From NCBI RefSeq assembly GCF_052857255.1, contig NC_135497.1:117062241-117126240 (forward strand): DNA of 64,000 nucleotides, in the 5' to 3' direction. Positions 44,202-56,994 of this stretch are shown here, in pieces (within the stretch, counting starts at the first letter, position 1; each line of letters starts with the position of its first letter). A program made the position numbers and the translations under genes. The notes beneath the pieces are model-generated. The model was not told the DNA's origin. It ran no database searches and saw only the letters and a program-made list of their open reading frames with translations. Source of the stretch: Amblyomma americanum (Eukaryota > Arthropoda > Arachnida > Ixodida > Ixodidae).

Positions 44202-44301
44202 AAAACCCCGCTCGTGGTGCCCGTGCTGCGCGTTCTTCGCGTGGCTTCCTTTAGCTCCAGGAGGAGCTGGAGAAACACACGCACGAAGCCGCACAGCTTA
44301 A

Positions 44302-45971
44302 CATCATGTGCACCACAACTGACAGCCAGCGGGAGACGTTGGGGTCACAGGGAGGCTCCAGGAGGATGGCGGGACACAAGCCTGCCTCATCTTCGTTGTA
44401 GTTGCAAGACAGGAGTCTGAAAAGAGGGTGACTGAGCAGCGGTCCCCAGGTGTGAGGCGCTTCTCAACAACGAAGACATCGTCATCACTTAGCCTGGCCA
44501 CTTTAGTCGCCCCCCTGGCCCTCCACTTTCAGTCCCAAAGGACTAGTGGCGAGATAGGAGATCAGGAGGAACATTGGAGAATGGATGAACATTATGTGGC
44601 CTCAGACATGAGGCTCTACTGTTAGGACTTTATCGTCGGCAAACTGCTGTTACGTTCAACTTTAGGAAGTAGAGTGCAATTACCCGAGCTTGTAAATATA
44701 GCGACAAACATTAAAATCGTGGAGTCCGCACTGCTCGTAGAAATATTGTAGTCTGCAGTTAGTCTAACCACTCAAACCTACATCTCTCAGCTGAAACTGT
44801 CAAACTCGGGGACGTGTTCTGGTGAACCTCCCTCCCCCCTCCTTTCCCGATCCGTAGTGGATTTTTCTCCCGGAATTATCACTACGAAGGAAAGGGTGTT
44901 TTTACGGGCGGGACAGTGAAACTACCGCGCTCCAAGATGCTGCTTCGCGTATGTACTCGGCGACATTGTGTACCGCAAAACTTTATGCACGTGAACTCGG
45001 TTGTATAGGACTCTTTCTACACATGTTCACGCTACCCGCTGACGCGAGGAACATTTTTGTGGGCTTTCAAGGCACAGTTGCAGTATTTCTGCGTAACTGC
45101 TGCCAAGAAGATACTTACCGCCGTGAAAATATTTTATTTGTTTTTCGAAAGTGCTTAGAACACAGTTCTATCACTGAGTGCAGTAAAGTGACTGGATCCA
45201 GTCCGGTCTGACACGCATTCGATTAGTCCTGTGCTCCCTCTCTGTCTCATTGGTCGGGGTGTGCCAAAAGTCGCAGTACCCTGTAAGTGGTCCTCTTCCT
45301 CCAGAGAGGCTGGAAGGAAATCTCCCGATATTCAGAGAGATTTAGTTCATAGCTCAGTTTTCCCAGTCAGCTTAGTTGCAACAACTGCTTTCCATGCAAA
45401 ACGGCTTCTTGAGGAGCCGCCTTTGCCGTGAACGCTTGCACTCAGCAATGCTAAAGTGGCCGAAGTAGTAATGATTCACATTCTCTGGTGGGCAGTCGCA
45501 CGGTAAGCGCTTCACTGTAATCGTGTGGAACTTTACCGAAGCAGCGATATTTACCAGCTTGTGGTGGCTCCAAGCCTTAGTGCCACGCCATCAAAATTCC
45601 TACCTCATACCATTGCAAGAAAGACTGCACTTCGTCTTGCAGTGCACCCTAAATATTTCTAGGGCCCCTTCAGGGCTAAGCGCGAAACTGCGCTATTTCA
45701 AGCACTGCAGCTTCCCATGTCCGAGGAGCTTGTCTTTTTCTTTTGCTGCTGCTTATATCCTCGCGCTAAGTCGAGCGTGCTTGTACGACCATTTTCTTTC
45801 CCCAGTAAAACACTAATTTCACGTTGGGCAGTTTAGCTCACAAAAAAAACTAAAGAGAGACACACGTGTCGTCAAGAATAACCAGGAAAATACGTTGGCG
45901 TCATACTAGATTTTCTCAGAGCGTTGGTGTAGGCGAAAAGCTCTGACTTGTTTTGCAGCGAATGGGCCCTC
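44302..45971. other. P2 downstream region, no gene recognised, unit 2
   Basis: Near-identical to the unit 1 region. It has a few extra bases at 44,530 (tttcagtcccaaagga against tttgtcccaaagca). Confidence 0.5.
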
Positions 45972-46122
45972 GGAACTCTGCCTTCCGCCCTTGCGTGTCG
46001 GTCCACTTCCAGCCCACGTAAACTCTCGAGTACAAGTAGCATACCCTCGAGATCGACTATTGCCCGGTTCATAGGAGTCTAGTGGATCCAGTACACACGA
46101 AAAATGTCTTTGGGCAGGAATT

Positions 46123-46128
46123 TATAAA
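46123..46128 (+). promoter_or_regulatory. TATA box upstream of P3, unit 2
   Basis: TATAAA in gaatttataaacgtagg, as in unit 1. Confidence 0.38.
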
Positions 46129-46367
46129 CGTAGGAGAGAAACATTTTGTAGGAGGGCCGTTTAGCGAATACCGCAGAAGAGAAGAATGACATAGTAGCTC
46201 CCGCGCATCACGCGTCATCGTCTCCTCGAGCCGCTTTCTGCGCAAGCCACCAAGGCACCTTGCTACGGCCACTGAAAATTTTCTTTGACCCGAAGGTTTG
46301 CGACCCAGTCGCCTTCAGCGTCCGAAGTCGCCATAGGCTGCTTCGAAGCCTAGGGTAGCGAGATGAT

Positions 46368-47395
46368 GTGTCAGGGTGCGGTCAACCGGCAACTTGCATT
46401 GCCGGCGGCCTTCGGTATAAGCTGCGCCGACACTTCGCACAGCCCCGGAACCTTTGTCGTTGGAGCTGGGCGTTGGGTGGGAACTCAGGGTTGGGCCCGC
46501 AGACGGAGCGTCGCTGTTTGACTGCACGCTGCTGCCGGGCGGTTTTTTAGACCGCCAACCACACCAACAGGGTTGAGTGGCATGAACCGTGGTATTCGTG
46601 CAGATACCTTTTTGCGCTGTGTGGGCGCTTGCTACATGGTCAGCGGCTAGACGCCTGTGACGGGACGGGCGCAATACTTGCAGAGGTAAAAGGCGTTCCT
46701 GTTCGCTCCGGTGCCCCGAACTTCCTGCTCTTAATCAAGACTCTGGAGCGTCGCTGCTGTCCGGCCCAGAATAACCGGCTCGTTGGCATGCTCTACCAAA
46801 TCGATCTGCCATTCGTGACGGTGAGAAGTACACACTGGTCAGCGCGAAGTTCCGTTCGCAACTGGAGCCGACGCTTGGTCCATACCATACGCGTAACGGT
46901 ACTCGTTGCACGCGGCCTGCACCGTCGCCGTTGCTTGGGTGACCCCACTGTGCTCCGGACTCCCGACCACGGTGACGGACGACTACCCAGAATTGCGACA
47001 AAACCTTGTCCTATAGTTACCTGGCGCGTTTGCATCATCCGTCTTCAACACCCCCCCCCCCCCCCCCCCCCGATGATGCAGAACAACTCGCGGTCCTGCT
47101 CGAAGATCATACCCAGAATGTTGCTGACGTCACCTATCCCTCGGCAGACCCTGTTGAGCGCACACCACCAGCGCTTGCGGCACGAGCCCTGGACACCAGC
47201 AGTAATGCGGAAATCGCCATCCTGCCCTATGATCTAGCCCAGGATGGTGCGGGAGTCTTCCTTCCCACAGCGGCCCTATTGATGCGCCTAGTGCCCTTGC
47301 ACCGTCTGCCCTCACCGACGTTGGAGAAGATGAGGAAGAACTTGTGCACCAGCCGACTGCTCTCAGCCATGCTGCAAGCCTCCAAGCTCTTCTGA
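46368..47395 (+). pseudogene. P3: family member with multiple lesions, unit 2
   Basis: Same gene as at 17,627. It keeps the 38 bp lost in unit 1 (46,816-46,853), has a different T-run (ggttttttaga) and a poly-C of 21. The segment about 46,440-46,620 differs from unit 1 at many sites, whereas the neighbouring bases are nearly identical. This points to a short conversion tract. The homologous start is at about 46,363. Confidence 0.5.
47051..47071. repeat. Poly-C tract inside P3 (21 C), unit 2
   Basis: A run of twenty-one C preceded by cttcaaca. It is longer than in unit 1. Confidence 0.9.
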
Positions 47396-49618
47396 TAGAC
47401 CGCGCTGGTGGTGCACCTGCTGCGCGTTGTTCACCTGGCTTCCTTGTGCTCCAGGAAGAGCTGGATAAACGCGCGCACCAAGCCGCACACCGTCATCAGA
47501 CCAGATGCACCACAGTTGTTAGCCAGCGGAACGTGGAGTCTACAGCTGGATGGCTGCCGGCTGCAGGAGACTGGTTGCTAGCGCTCGCCTCGTCTCCGTT
47601 GTGTCGTAAGGTGACTGCAACTGACAGGTGAAGAGATCGGAGGTTAACAAGGCATAGTCGTCTCAAATACGTGGTCCTGTTTTGAGGACTTTGTCGTCGG
47701 AAAAATACTACCATATCTAATTTTCACAAGGAGCCTGGAATATTCGCCTTGACTGCTTATATACTGATAGCTAGTGATAAGTTGCACAAGGTTCGTGATG
47801 GCCGTTGAAGCGCAGTTATTTGAACTGGGTTAACCTGTACGTACCTTAAAGGTTAAGTCAGATTTCCAGTGTTCTTTTGTCAGCTAATCTCAGAGGCTAG
47901 TCCGCAGTCTTACCGCATTAGCCCAATACTATCGATGCCGTTAGAAAGGCGTTTGTGCGAATAGGCACGCTACCCACTGCAAACTGATGTGCTGCTTGAC
48001 TTTAAGTACTCAGTCGGCCCGATATGAGGCTTGACACACTTTCTTGGAAAAGGTGCTCGAAAGGTTTTAGGAGCAGCAGCATTTGTTCTGAAACAATTCG
48101 GTGACGATCAGCGTTATCGTGCGAAGCCACTAACGCCCGCAGTGAAAAAAAAATTGAATGCATGGCTTTCGAAAACTGTTTGTAATGCCGTCTTTTTACT
48201 TTGAGTGCAGTAAAGTCGACTGGATTCAGTCCTGTATAACACTCTCGTATTTTCCCTTTTGTTGTGTTCTTTCTCAATGAAATGCCGTAACATTCTTGTG
48301 TTACCAGACGAGTCAACCTCTTTTGCCTGGATTTTCAAAAAAATTAACGTATGTACAGAATTTCGCTCCACTCCAGATCATTGCACTTGCGCTAGGTTTG
48401 GGGAAGTTTTTAGAGTGAGGCCTCGCACAAGCTTTCATGTGAGCAACTATCCGCCCTGGACTCTTGCAAGCGGGGATACTAGAAGTGCTTACCACAAATT
48501 CTGAGGCTTAGTCGCCGCATGACCACCCGTGACACGTTCCTGCGCTGCAGCTACATAGATCGGCTGAAAAAGTGGCCTTCATTTGAGCATGCAGCATGGG
48601 GAAAGTGTATGTGTTCATGCGTCACCATGTTTACACTTCCTAGCTTTCTGTGGACCGAAACGGACGCAACGGAGTCCCTCTCTACCTTCAATAAATCCAC
48701 CTTTTCCGGGAGCCAAGCGGAGCTTGCACAATTTTGAGTACCTCAGATTTTTCAAATTTGGCGGTGCTTATGACGTCACAACCTTCTCGACGAATCAGGA
48801 AATTTCGTTACTCGTCCTGTACAAACCAGATTGTTTTTTCAAGACAATCTAAATGCTATTACATTAAAAAATATTTCACAGATTTGCTGCAGAACCCCAT
48901 CCATCTGTGCGCTGTTAGTCCCGTGGTGTAATTGTGCCTGGGCTACAGGCTTAAGCAGGTAGTTTCGGCCGGCTATAGATGGTTGATTGTCGCAAAATTA
49001 ACAAAACTGCGCAAAGTGAACGGGAAGGTAGCGAGGCACAAGTGTAGACACAATTGCGCAGTTGTCTGGGGTCTCTACTTGTGTGTTGCTTTGTCCCAGT
49101 TTACCCCAAGGAGTTTTGTCAATTCTTCTACAGGCTTGTTTTGATGCGAATTTTTTCTTCAAAACCTTTTTTGTTACAAAATCTGTTCAAATTACTCTGT
49201 CAAGCATGTACTAAGGATCGTTGTGGACCTTTGTTGCGCATGAAAACCGTGGAGATTTCAACAGAGGGGCACTGAACCACCTAGATCCTATTTTAACAAA
49301 CCAACAGCCGAAGCCTTTTAACTGGAGTCAGTTCCATTCACGGCTATTACAACGGTCGCTGTACGAGGGACTTTCTCCGAGCTAAGTGGTTGGGGCCGGC
49401 GTCGTAAAGCATTGCAGTCGATAACACACACTGAGGTACACTGGGGCAACGCTGGGTGCAAGAACTAAAGAGGTGGAGGAGAAAAAAAAATTTCTTGAGT
49501 GGAGCCCTCAGTCCAGGGCTCCACGTGCAGCCGCAATCCTGCAGGCCAGCCAGAGCAGCTGTCGCTGGTCCTGCGGGTTCGTGTCGCTCAGAACGGTCTC
49601 AAGACGAAAGCGGTCGCT
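47396..49618. other. P3 downstream region, no gene recognised, unit 2
   Basis: Near-identical to 18,620-20,842. The alternative P frame (47,344-47,631) is also open here. Confidence 0.5.
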
Positions 49619-49922
49619 GGTTGTTGTTGTTGTTGTTGCCTTAGGAAGATGGCACATACTCATGACGGGGTATTGGCCAGGGCTCAGTGAGGTGAGCCCA
49701 AAGAAGAGGCTGAACTGGTAGCCAAGGTGATGGGTCACTGTTGTTGTTGTTGTTATTGTTATTGTTGTTATTGTTACCCTCACACAATTGCACATGCCCA
49801 CTCAGGGTGATTGCCAAAGAATTGGCCAATCCTCCATGGAAGACGCTGTCTACTGCTTCTTGTTCTTCTTAAACATGGCACATACCCACCTGAAGGGAGT
49901 GGCCAAGGCGTAGTGGCATAAA
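49619..49922 (-). mobile_element. Three nested I-like LINE 3' ends, unit 2
   Basis: Same three pieces. The middle TTG/TTA repeat (49,739-49,777) is about 21 bp longer than in unit 1 (20,963-20,979). Confidence 0.6.
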
Positions 49923-52096
49923 CAAGGAAATTTCCATAGGAGATTACGAGAAAATATTAGCGTCAAACGTGAATTTTGAAAAACGTCTGGCTCAAGGAGT
50001 GCTCGCCGCCGCCAAATTGGTGCCCCTCGTGAGTTGTGGCCGGGTTTCCGCCCGGGAGACGGGGCTCGGAGCCCCGCCAGGAGGACTTGCGGTCGCTGCC
50101 TCGTGCAGGGCTCACTTGTTATGCCCGCGCCCTCCCATTGAAAGGTGGTCGCGTAGGTCCTCCCAAACAATCGGGACGAGTCAGTTGAGCCAGCAAGGGT
50201 GGCGGTTCTTTCGAAGGCTTGTTTGGCTGTTAGCCTCGCAAGCCAGTCTGCTTTGGCCGCAAAGACGAAAGGTTTAGTGTGTACAAGATTTCAATTGCTG
50301 TTTTTTATTAGTTGCTGGGATTCATAGACGCAAGAAATATCGTTTCTTTTCACACACTAGTGATTTCAGTGTCCGTCGGTATGAGAAGTAACGAGAAAAA
50401 GGTTTTCCAGTGAATGTTTTGCTATATCGTGCTGTAAATAGTGGTTCGGTTCTCTTAAATTGACGTTCGCGCTAACTACAGATTGCGCGTTGCTTGCACT
50501 TTCTTTATTTACCATAAAAAAAACGCTTTCGGAGAAAAGTGAAGGGAGACTGTTGGAAATGATTCTCATTGTCGCCATTGGTATGCTTTAGGAGTGAGTG
50601 ACAGCGACTGGGAGAGAATCATTGACACGTTTGACAACTTGTTGCAGCCTGCAATTTTTGAGGTCTTGGAAAAACGTAAATTTAGCGATATTTTCTTCTC
50701 ATATCACTGCTTAAGAGTAGTTTTACACAAGCGTTTTTATAAAGGGGAAAGCTTATTCGGGATAGAGCTACCCAAAGATTATCGGGGACCTCCAGCGTCC
50801 AGCAATATGCTTTCAGGAGTTAGCGCGTTCGGCTCAGCCTTGCTGCCAGCATCATTTTGCCCACGGCCATCTAGAGGCCAGGCAGTTCGCGGAAAGCTTG
50901 CTGCGATTCGAACCAGTTGTTATCAGTGCAATATTCGCAAGTGCAGGGATGCCCAGTTTTTGCTATTTTTTCGCCGTTCTTAAATGCGTAAGTAATTGTC
51001 TGTCCTTTAGAGTGAAAGTCGTCATTATGCTGTGACGCAGTACAAGCTGGATACGGTGTAGTTCAGAAGGGACAGCTATGTGCCCTTCATTAGCGCAGGT
51101 TGCCAACAGTTCCTAAATCGCTATCGCAGGAAATTACTCTACAGTGGGGTCTGTCATCAAATACGTCATAAAAAAAACATTAATTTTTCAGAGCGCTTTT
51201 AGATGGGCAGGAAAAGATCTACCTGAGCGTCGGGTACTTGCTCGTGCACCTAAACAATGGACCAGAAACTCAGCAGCGTTTGTGAGCGACCAAGAGTAAA
51301 TAAACGCTGCCAAACTCGCAGCGGGGTCTGCAGGAACACTATAACAGTCATGTGGTCGTCAGAAGTTATGTGGTCCCCGCTGCACATAACGGTTATGAGG
51401 AGTGGAAACAGAGTTCCATGCAGGTCCTATAGGAGCGAACTAAGCGCCAGAGGGCAATGAGCGTGTTGGTAGCTGCTAACCGGATACCAATGACGCTTTA
51501 CCGAAGACCTCATTCGTATGAAAGTACAGCGTTCATGTCAGTATTGGGAAATGTGACAGGGCCTTCGCAGCACGTTTCTTGAGGAGGGCATGCGCGAGTA
51601 AGACCACGAATTTGAAGGAATTATGAAGGGCAGAGACCTCTTCCATGTAACTTTTATTATCATCGTCCTCAATGTGCGAGACCTTTAAAATGACAGACAG
51701 AATAGCTTTCTGTCAACTGTTTCCTTAGTTAAAGACTGCAAAATAATTTCGACCTCCTAGGTTTCTTACCGAGCGCCAAAATCTCGACACAGGGTAGTTT
51801 TTTGCAGTTCATCTCCACCGGTATACAGCTGTTCTGGCCAGGATCCAACCTGCGAACTCGCGCTCAGCAGCCGAACGCCATACCCACCGAGCCGCAACAG
51901 CCGGCAAGCTCAAACTACACAAGAGAAAGATAACGAGAGCTCGCGCACCACGCGGCACCTCGAACCGCTTTCAGCGGAAGCCACCGAACGAACGTACCAC
52001 GCCCGTTCACATTTGTCCGTGACCGCAGGACTTACGTCTCGGCTGCCTACAGCGACCGAAGACGCTCCAGGCTATCTCTCCTTCTAAGGCAACCGG
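49923..52096. other. A2 end and B2 start, no gene recognised, unit 2
   Basis: Near-identical to 21,126-23,299. A 129-codon open stretch at 50,594-50,983 exists here only because of small indels in A runs, and the unit 1 copy is frameshifted, so it is not taken as a gene. Confidence 0.45.
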
Positions 52097-54845
52097 ATGT
52101 CCTTTCACCATGCTGTTCGATCGGTACCGGTGACTCCGGCAGACTTCCCAGAGGCCTGAGTCGCCGCATCGCACTGCCACAGAGCCCTCGTCGTAGTTTG
52201 TTTCTGCGCCAGAGCCCAGGGTGTCGCCCCCAGGCAGAGAGTACGTCTTCTGCTGGAGATTGCTGCCTTGTGCTCTTCGGCGGTGCGCCACCCTAACAAG
52301 AATGAGGACCATCAACCGCGGTCGACCCGGAGACGCTTCCTGACGCCCTACTTGCGCTCGCCAGAGGGCCACCGGTTGGGCGCCTGCGGCAAGAGGGGTG
52401 CCCTGATTTCAGAGGCAAGAGGCGTTCCAACTCTCTCTGGTGCTTGGAAAAGTGTCCTTTAGTTCGTACAGATTCTGGAGAGCTGCTGCGGTGCTTCTCA
52501 AGAGACCCAGCCCTGTGCCATGCTCTACCATATCAAATTGCCATTTCCTGAGGGTACAGAAGGGAGCAGTGGTGAGCCCGCCCATCATTTGTTCGTGACC
52601 GGATCCGAAGCCCAACACCGTGTCATCTTGGTCCACACCCGGCGCGTAACGGTACTCGTTGCACGCGGCTTGTGCCGTCGTCGTTGCGAGGGTGACCCTA
52701 CCCTGCTCCTGGTTCTCGAACGCAATGCCACCCGATTCCCCAGAATTGCGACAAACCTTGTCCTGGACGTTCCTGGCGCGCTTGCCTCATGCGTCTTCAA
52801 CACCATCGATGACTCAGAACTTGCTGCACTGCAGGAAGATCTCGCCCAGGATGCTGCTCACGTAATCTGTCCACCGGCAGACCCCGTTGGGCGCACACTA
52901 CCAGCGCTTTCGTGCTGGGTCCTACATATCACCAATGGTGCGGAATTACTCGCCATCCTGGCTCAATATCTAGCCCAGGATGCTGCTGGAGTCTTCCTTC
53001 CCACAACGGCCCTGTTGATACGCCTAGGGCCCTTGAGCCATCTGCCCTCCCCGACGTCAGAGAAGACGAGGAGTAACTTGTGCACTAGCGGCTGGCTCTC
53101 AGCCAGACTGCCACTAGTCTCCCTCGCCTTCTGATAAAACCCCGCTGGAGGTGCCTGTGCTGCTCACCTGGCTTCCTTGTGCTCCAGGAGGAGCTGGAGA
53201 AACACACGCAGGAAGCCGTGCAGCCTAAGTGCTGCACTTAGAGCCAGCGGGAGACGTTGGGGCGACAGGGCGGCTACAGCAGTAAGGCTTCCAGCAGGAG
53301 ATGGTGGGGCAGAAGCTTGCCTCATCTTCGTTGTAGTGGCAAGACAGAGTCTGATAAGAGGGTGACTGAGCAGCGGTCCCCAGGTGTGAGGTGCCTCTCA
53401 AAAACGCAGACATCCTCATTTAGCCTGGGCACGTTAGTCGCTCTCCAAGCCCGCCACTTCCGTCTCCTGAAAGCCAAGTGGCGAGATAAGAACCCTGCAT
53501 AAAGATTGTAGAATAAGTGAAGATAATGTGGCCTCATACATGCGGCTGTATTGTTAGGACTTTATCATCGGCACACAGCTGTTACGTTCAATTTTGTGAA
53601 GTAGGCGGGCGCATTCACCCGGACTAGTAAATATAGCGACAAACATTAAAATCGTGAAGTGCTCACTGCTCGTTGAAATGGTATAGTCTCCAATGAGTGT
53701 AACCTCTAGTCCGTACATTTATCAGCAGAAACTGCCAAACTCGGGGACGTGTTCTGGTAAAACGAAAAACACTACCTCAGTGAATTTTGCTCCCAGAATC
53801 ATCACTACGAAGCAGAGGGTGTTTGTACGGACAGAAGATTGAAACAACCGCGCTCCAAGAGGCTGCATCGCGTATGCACTCGTTGACATTGCGTACCGCA
53901 AAACTTTTTGCACGTGAAGCCGTTTGCAGAGGACTCTGTCCACCCTTGTTGACACTGCCTGCTGCTGCGGGGAACATTTTTGCGGGCTTTCAAGGAACAG
54001 TTGCAGTTGTTCTGCGTAAATAGTGCCAAGAAGATACTTCCAGGCGTGAAAATAATTTATTTGCTTTTCAAAAGTACTTGAAACGCAGTTCTACCACTGA
54101 GCGCAGTAAATTAGTTTACCAGATCTTGTCTGGTCTACCCCGCGTACGATTAGTCCTGTGCTGTCTCTCTCTCTCTCATTAGTCTGGGGTGTAGTAAAAC
54201 TCGTATTATCACGCAAGTACTCAGCTTCCGCCAGACAGGCTGAAAATGTCATGATATTCAGCGAGGTTTAGTTCATAGCTCAGTTTATCAAGTGTCAGGT
54301 CAGTTGCAACTGCTGGTTTACATGCAAAACGGCTACGTCAGGAGCCGCCTTGGCCGTGAACGCTTGCATGCAACACTGCTAATGTGACCGAAGTTGTAAT
54401 GATTCACATTCTCTGGTGGGCAGTCGCACGGTCAGCGCTTCACTGTAATCGTGTGGAACTTTAACAAAGCACCGATATTTACCAGTTTGGGGTGTCTCTA
54501 AGCCTTATAGCCTCGCCGTCTAAAATTCTCACCTCATAGAACTGAAAGCAGGACTGCACTGCGTCTTGCAGTGCACCCTAAATATTGCTAGGGCCCCTTC
54601 AGGGCTAATCGCGAAACTGGGCTTTTTCGAGCACTGCAGCTGCCCACATCCGAGGAGCTCGTCTTTCCCCTTTTGCTCCTGCTTATATCCTCGCGCTATG
54701 TCGAGCGTGCTTGTACGACCATTCTCTTTCCCCAGTAAAACACTAATTTCACGTTGGACAGTTTAGAGAGAAAAAAAAACGTAAAGAGAGCCAATTGTCA
54801 AGAATAACCAGGCAAATTACGCCTGCCTGATAATGAATTTTTCCT
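51653..54845. repeat. B module, copy B2 of unit 2
   Basis: Near-identical to B2 of unit 1. It carries P4, which has one more premature stop here, and ends at the next Harbinger left end. Confidence 0.72.
52097..53134 (+). pseudogene. P4: family member with two in-frame stops, unit 2
   Basis: Carries the same TAG (52,460-52,462) as unit 1 and an extra TGA at 52,157-52,159, where unit 1 has TGC. The rest of the frame is intact to 53,134. The shared stop predates the 28.8-kb duplication and the second one followed it. Confidence 0.5.
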
Positions 54846-54861
54846 ACTGCATTTACACGGG
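53135..54861. other. P4 downstream region, no gene recognised, unit 2
   Basis: Near-identical to 24,338-26,067, with a slightly shorter CT repeat near 54,163-54,177. Confidence 0.45.
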
Positions 54862-54930
54862 AAAGCTTAACCATGGTTAAGTAAACTCTGGTTGCACTTA
54901 ACTATAGGTAGCCGCGCTCACACGGAAAGA
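54862..54930 (+). repeat. Harbinger left terminal inverted repeat-like end
   Basis: Second copy of the left end. The 16-bp palindrome is at 54,866-54,881 and the internal gccgcgctcacacgg part is unchanged. Confidence 0.55.
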
Positions 54931-55006
54931 AAAACTTTAGTTGAGCCACTACTCGCAGTTACCGTAAACCGACCTGGCTAACCTCCATTTGCGCTAAATC
55001 GACAAA

Positions 55007-55275
55007 ATGGCGGCGCCCACGGAAGGCATGGAGGCAGCAGCAGCAGTGTCGCAGGAATCTTCTTCCCAGAGGCGTGTCAACTGGCCTGATGCGGCAACAG
55101 CGGCTTTGATTTGCATCTGGGAGGACCAGCCACCCGCTCTGCGTGGAAATACGCCCAATGCGCGTGTATACGCTGCCATAGCGACAGAGCTGAACGCCGG
55201 GCTAGCGCCGGGCGAAGGCCCCTACACTGCACAGCAGGTGAAGCAAAAAATGGACAATCTAAGCAAGAAATACCG
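55007..55275 (+). CDS. Harbinger Myb/trihelix-like DNA-binding protein, exon 1 (second copy)
   Basis: Encodes the same 90-residue trihelix segment as the copy at 26,213, with one visible residue change (Ser to Ala near residue 28). It keeps the same splice-donor-like end after KKYR. The partner exon 2 is at 58,775. An open frame kept in both copies fits recent duplication as well as it fits selection. Confidence 0.7.
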
Positions 55276-55657
55276 GTAACTGCTACCTTTATTCTCCTTG
55301 CATTGCTCATCTAGCGCTGTTTTCATGGCGCGACGTCAGCCTTACATGTGCGGCAGCAGTGTGTTGGTTGAGCAATGTGCAAATTCTTTCCGCCGCCGTC
55401 GCGTATTGTTTACCTCGCGAGCGCCCATGAGGTTTCAGTTATGTTCTCATATAAGAACTCAACAACGAAGGCCTCGTGACAGGAGCAGCTTGAAGAAGGA
55501 AACCAGCGCAAAAGACGAAGACACAGGAACAAGGAACACAGGACACCGCTGGACTATCGACTGTATTTATTTGAGAAACGATCACATTTATACCCTTCAG
55601 TTATCAAGCAAGCTTGCGCACACATAACAGATTAACAAGACAAGGTAAATAGCAGCA
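55276..55657. other. Harbinger intron start and Penelope-like 3' flank, second copy
   Basis: Near-identical to 26,486-26,863. Confidence 0.4.
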
Positions 55658-56814
55658 TCACATACAACCGCGTGAGTTCATAAATCTAATTTCTTTATCA
55701 AATAGACTAACCGTCGTGTCACTTACACATAGATGTCTTTGATTAACGATATGGTATGCCTCTAGAATTTCACGTTGGCTCTTAGTTTTACCGCGTCCAA
55801 AAATGGTAGTCTTCTTGAAGAGCGGAATGCATTTGTGCTTTCTGCAATGTTTTGGCAAATTCGCCCCGTCATCTGTGGAAAGCAATCTTTCATGTTCTCT
55901 GAGCCGGGTGTTAAGACAGCGGCCAGTCTGCCCGATGTACACATTCCCGCAGGATAAAGGTAAGCAGTACACTACCTGGGTGGCACAGGTCACATATTTG
56001 AATTCGTGCTTGATCGTGCACTGTGAAGTTGTACTTTTCCTTTCGTCAATCCTTCTGCACAAACTAGCCAGTTTTCGCGGGGCTGAGAAGACTACATCAA
56101 CACCGTGCCTACTTGCGACCTTCTTTATATTGTGTGAAAGTGCGTGCAAGTAAGGCATCACTTCACACTTGCTTTTGTCCTTCCTTCCTTCTGTCAATTT
56201 AGGTTTGGCTTTCATTTTTTTGAGAAGCTTTTCAGAGACACCTTTCATCACATGCGTAGGAAAGCCTGCTTCTATTAGTCTCTTCTGTTGTTGCAGAAAG
56301 CTTTCTTGTACTGTATGGAAGCAGCTTTTCTCCAGCCCTCTTGGTAAGTTTGGAGTGGCAGGAGCTGTAAGGGAGTAAGATTTTCTTAGTTCGTGGGGCA
56401 TAGGTCCAGCAAAGGTGGTTATTGCATTTAAAAGTTAAAACAAGGTCTAAAAATCTAATACGATTGTCGTCCGGTAACTCATGGATAAACGTCAATGAAC
56501 TAGAGCACGAAATAAAGCGATCTAAAACACTAGCCACCACATCCTGCAGATCGTCATTAGGTAAAACTTTCAAAAGTACTAAAAAATCATCAACATAGCG
56601 GAACACCTTTGCCACATGGATCATGTCCAATTTTTCTTTCAGTAAGGAGTCAAACTTAGACAGGTAGATGTGGGTTAAGATTGGCGCCACACAACACCCA
56701 ATACAAACTCCTTTTTTCTGGACGTGCACTCCACCATTAAAATCAATCATTGTAGAGGACAGGTAGGTCGTGAGAAGTTCTAAAAAACCTTCAACTGAGC
56801 AACCACAGCAGTTC
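55658..56814 (-). mobile_element. Penelope-like element: reverse transcriptase plus GIY-YIG endonuclease, second copy
   Basis: Same truncated element with the same frameshift near 56,340 and the same Y-V-D-D and V-Y-I-G-Q-T-G-R motifs. A few residues differ, such as Cys to Ser and Asn to Ile in the segment before the thumb region, and Gln to Pro near the nuclease end. The position in the Harbinger intron is the same. Confidence 0.88.
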
Positions 56815-56899
56815 TGGAACTGAGGAGCAGCGTATGCTGCACTCGAAACTCAGCGCTAGTAGGTTCTTCGTTTTTTTTTTGTCCTTCGTAATCTGCGTA

Positions 56900-56994
56900 G
56901 TTGTTGTTGTTGTTAGCCTATGAAAAGTTGGCACATACCCACACAGGGATCGGTCAAGAATCAGGTGGCTATTCACCTATACCCAATTAATAAA
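56900..56994 (-). mobile_element. I-like LINE 3' end fragment, second copy
   Basis: Same fragment as at 28,106. Confidence 0.6.

Larger units (their letters stand above)
42726..45971. repeat. B module, copy B1 of unit 2
   Basis: Near-identical to B1 of unit 1 except for a patch of clustered differences in the P2 tail (about 44,019-44,150). Confidence 0.72.
45972..51652. repeat. A module, copy A2 of unit 2
   Basis: Near-identical to A2 of unit 1 except for clustered differences in the first part of P3 (about 46,440-46,620), a 38-bp segment kept here, a longer poly-C tract and a longer TTG repeat. Confidence 0.72.

Noticed and set aside
50594..50983. 129-codon open frame in A2 of unit 2
   Set aside because: The unit 1 copy is frameshifted by small indels in homopolymers and A1 has no open equivalent.
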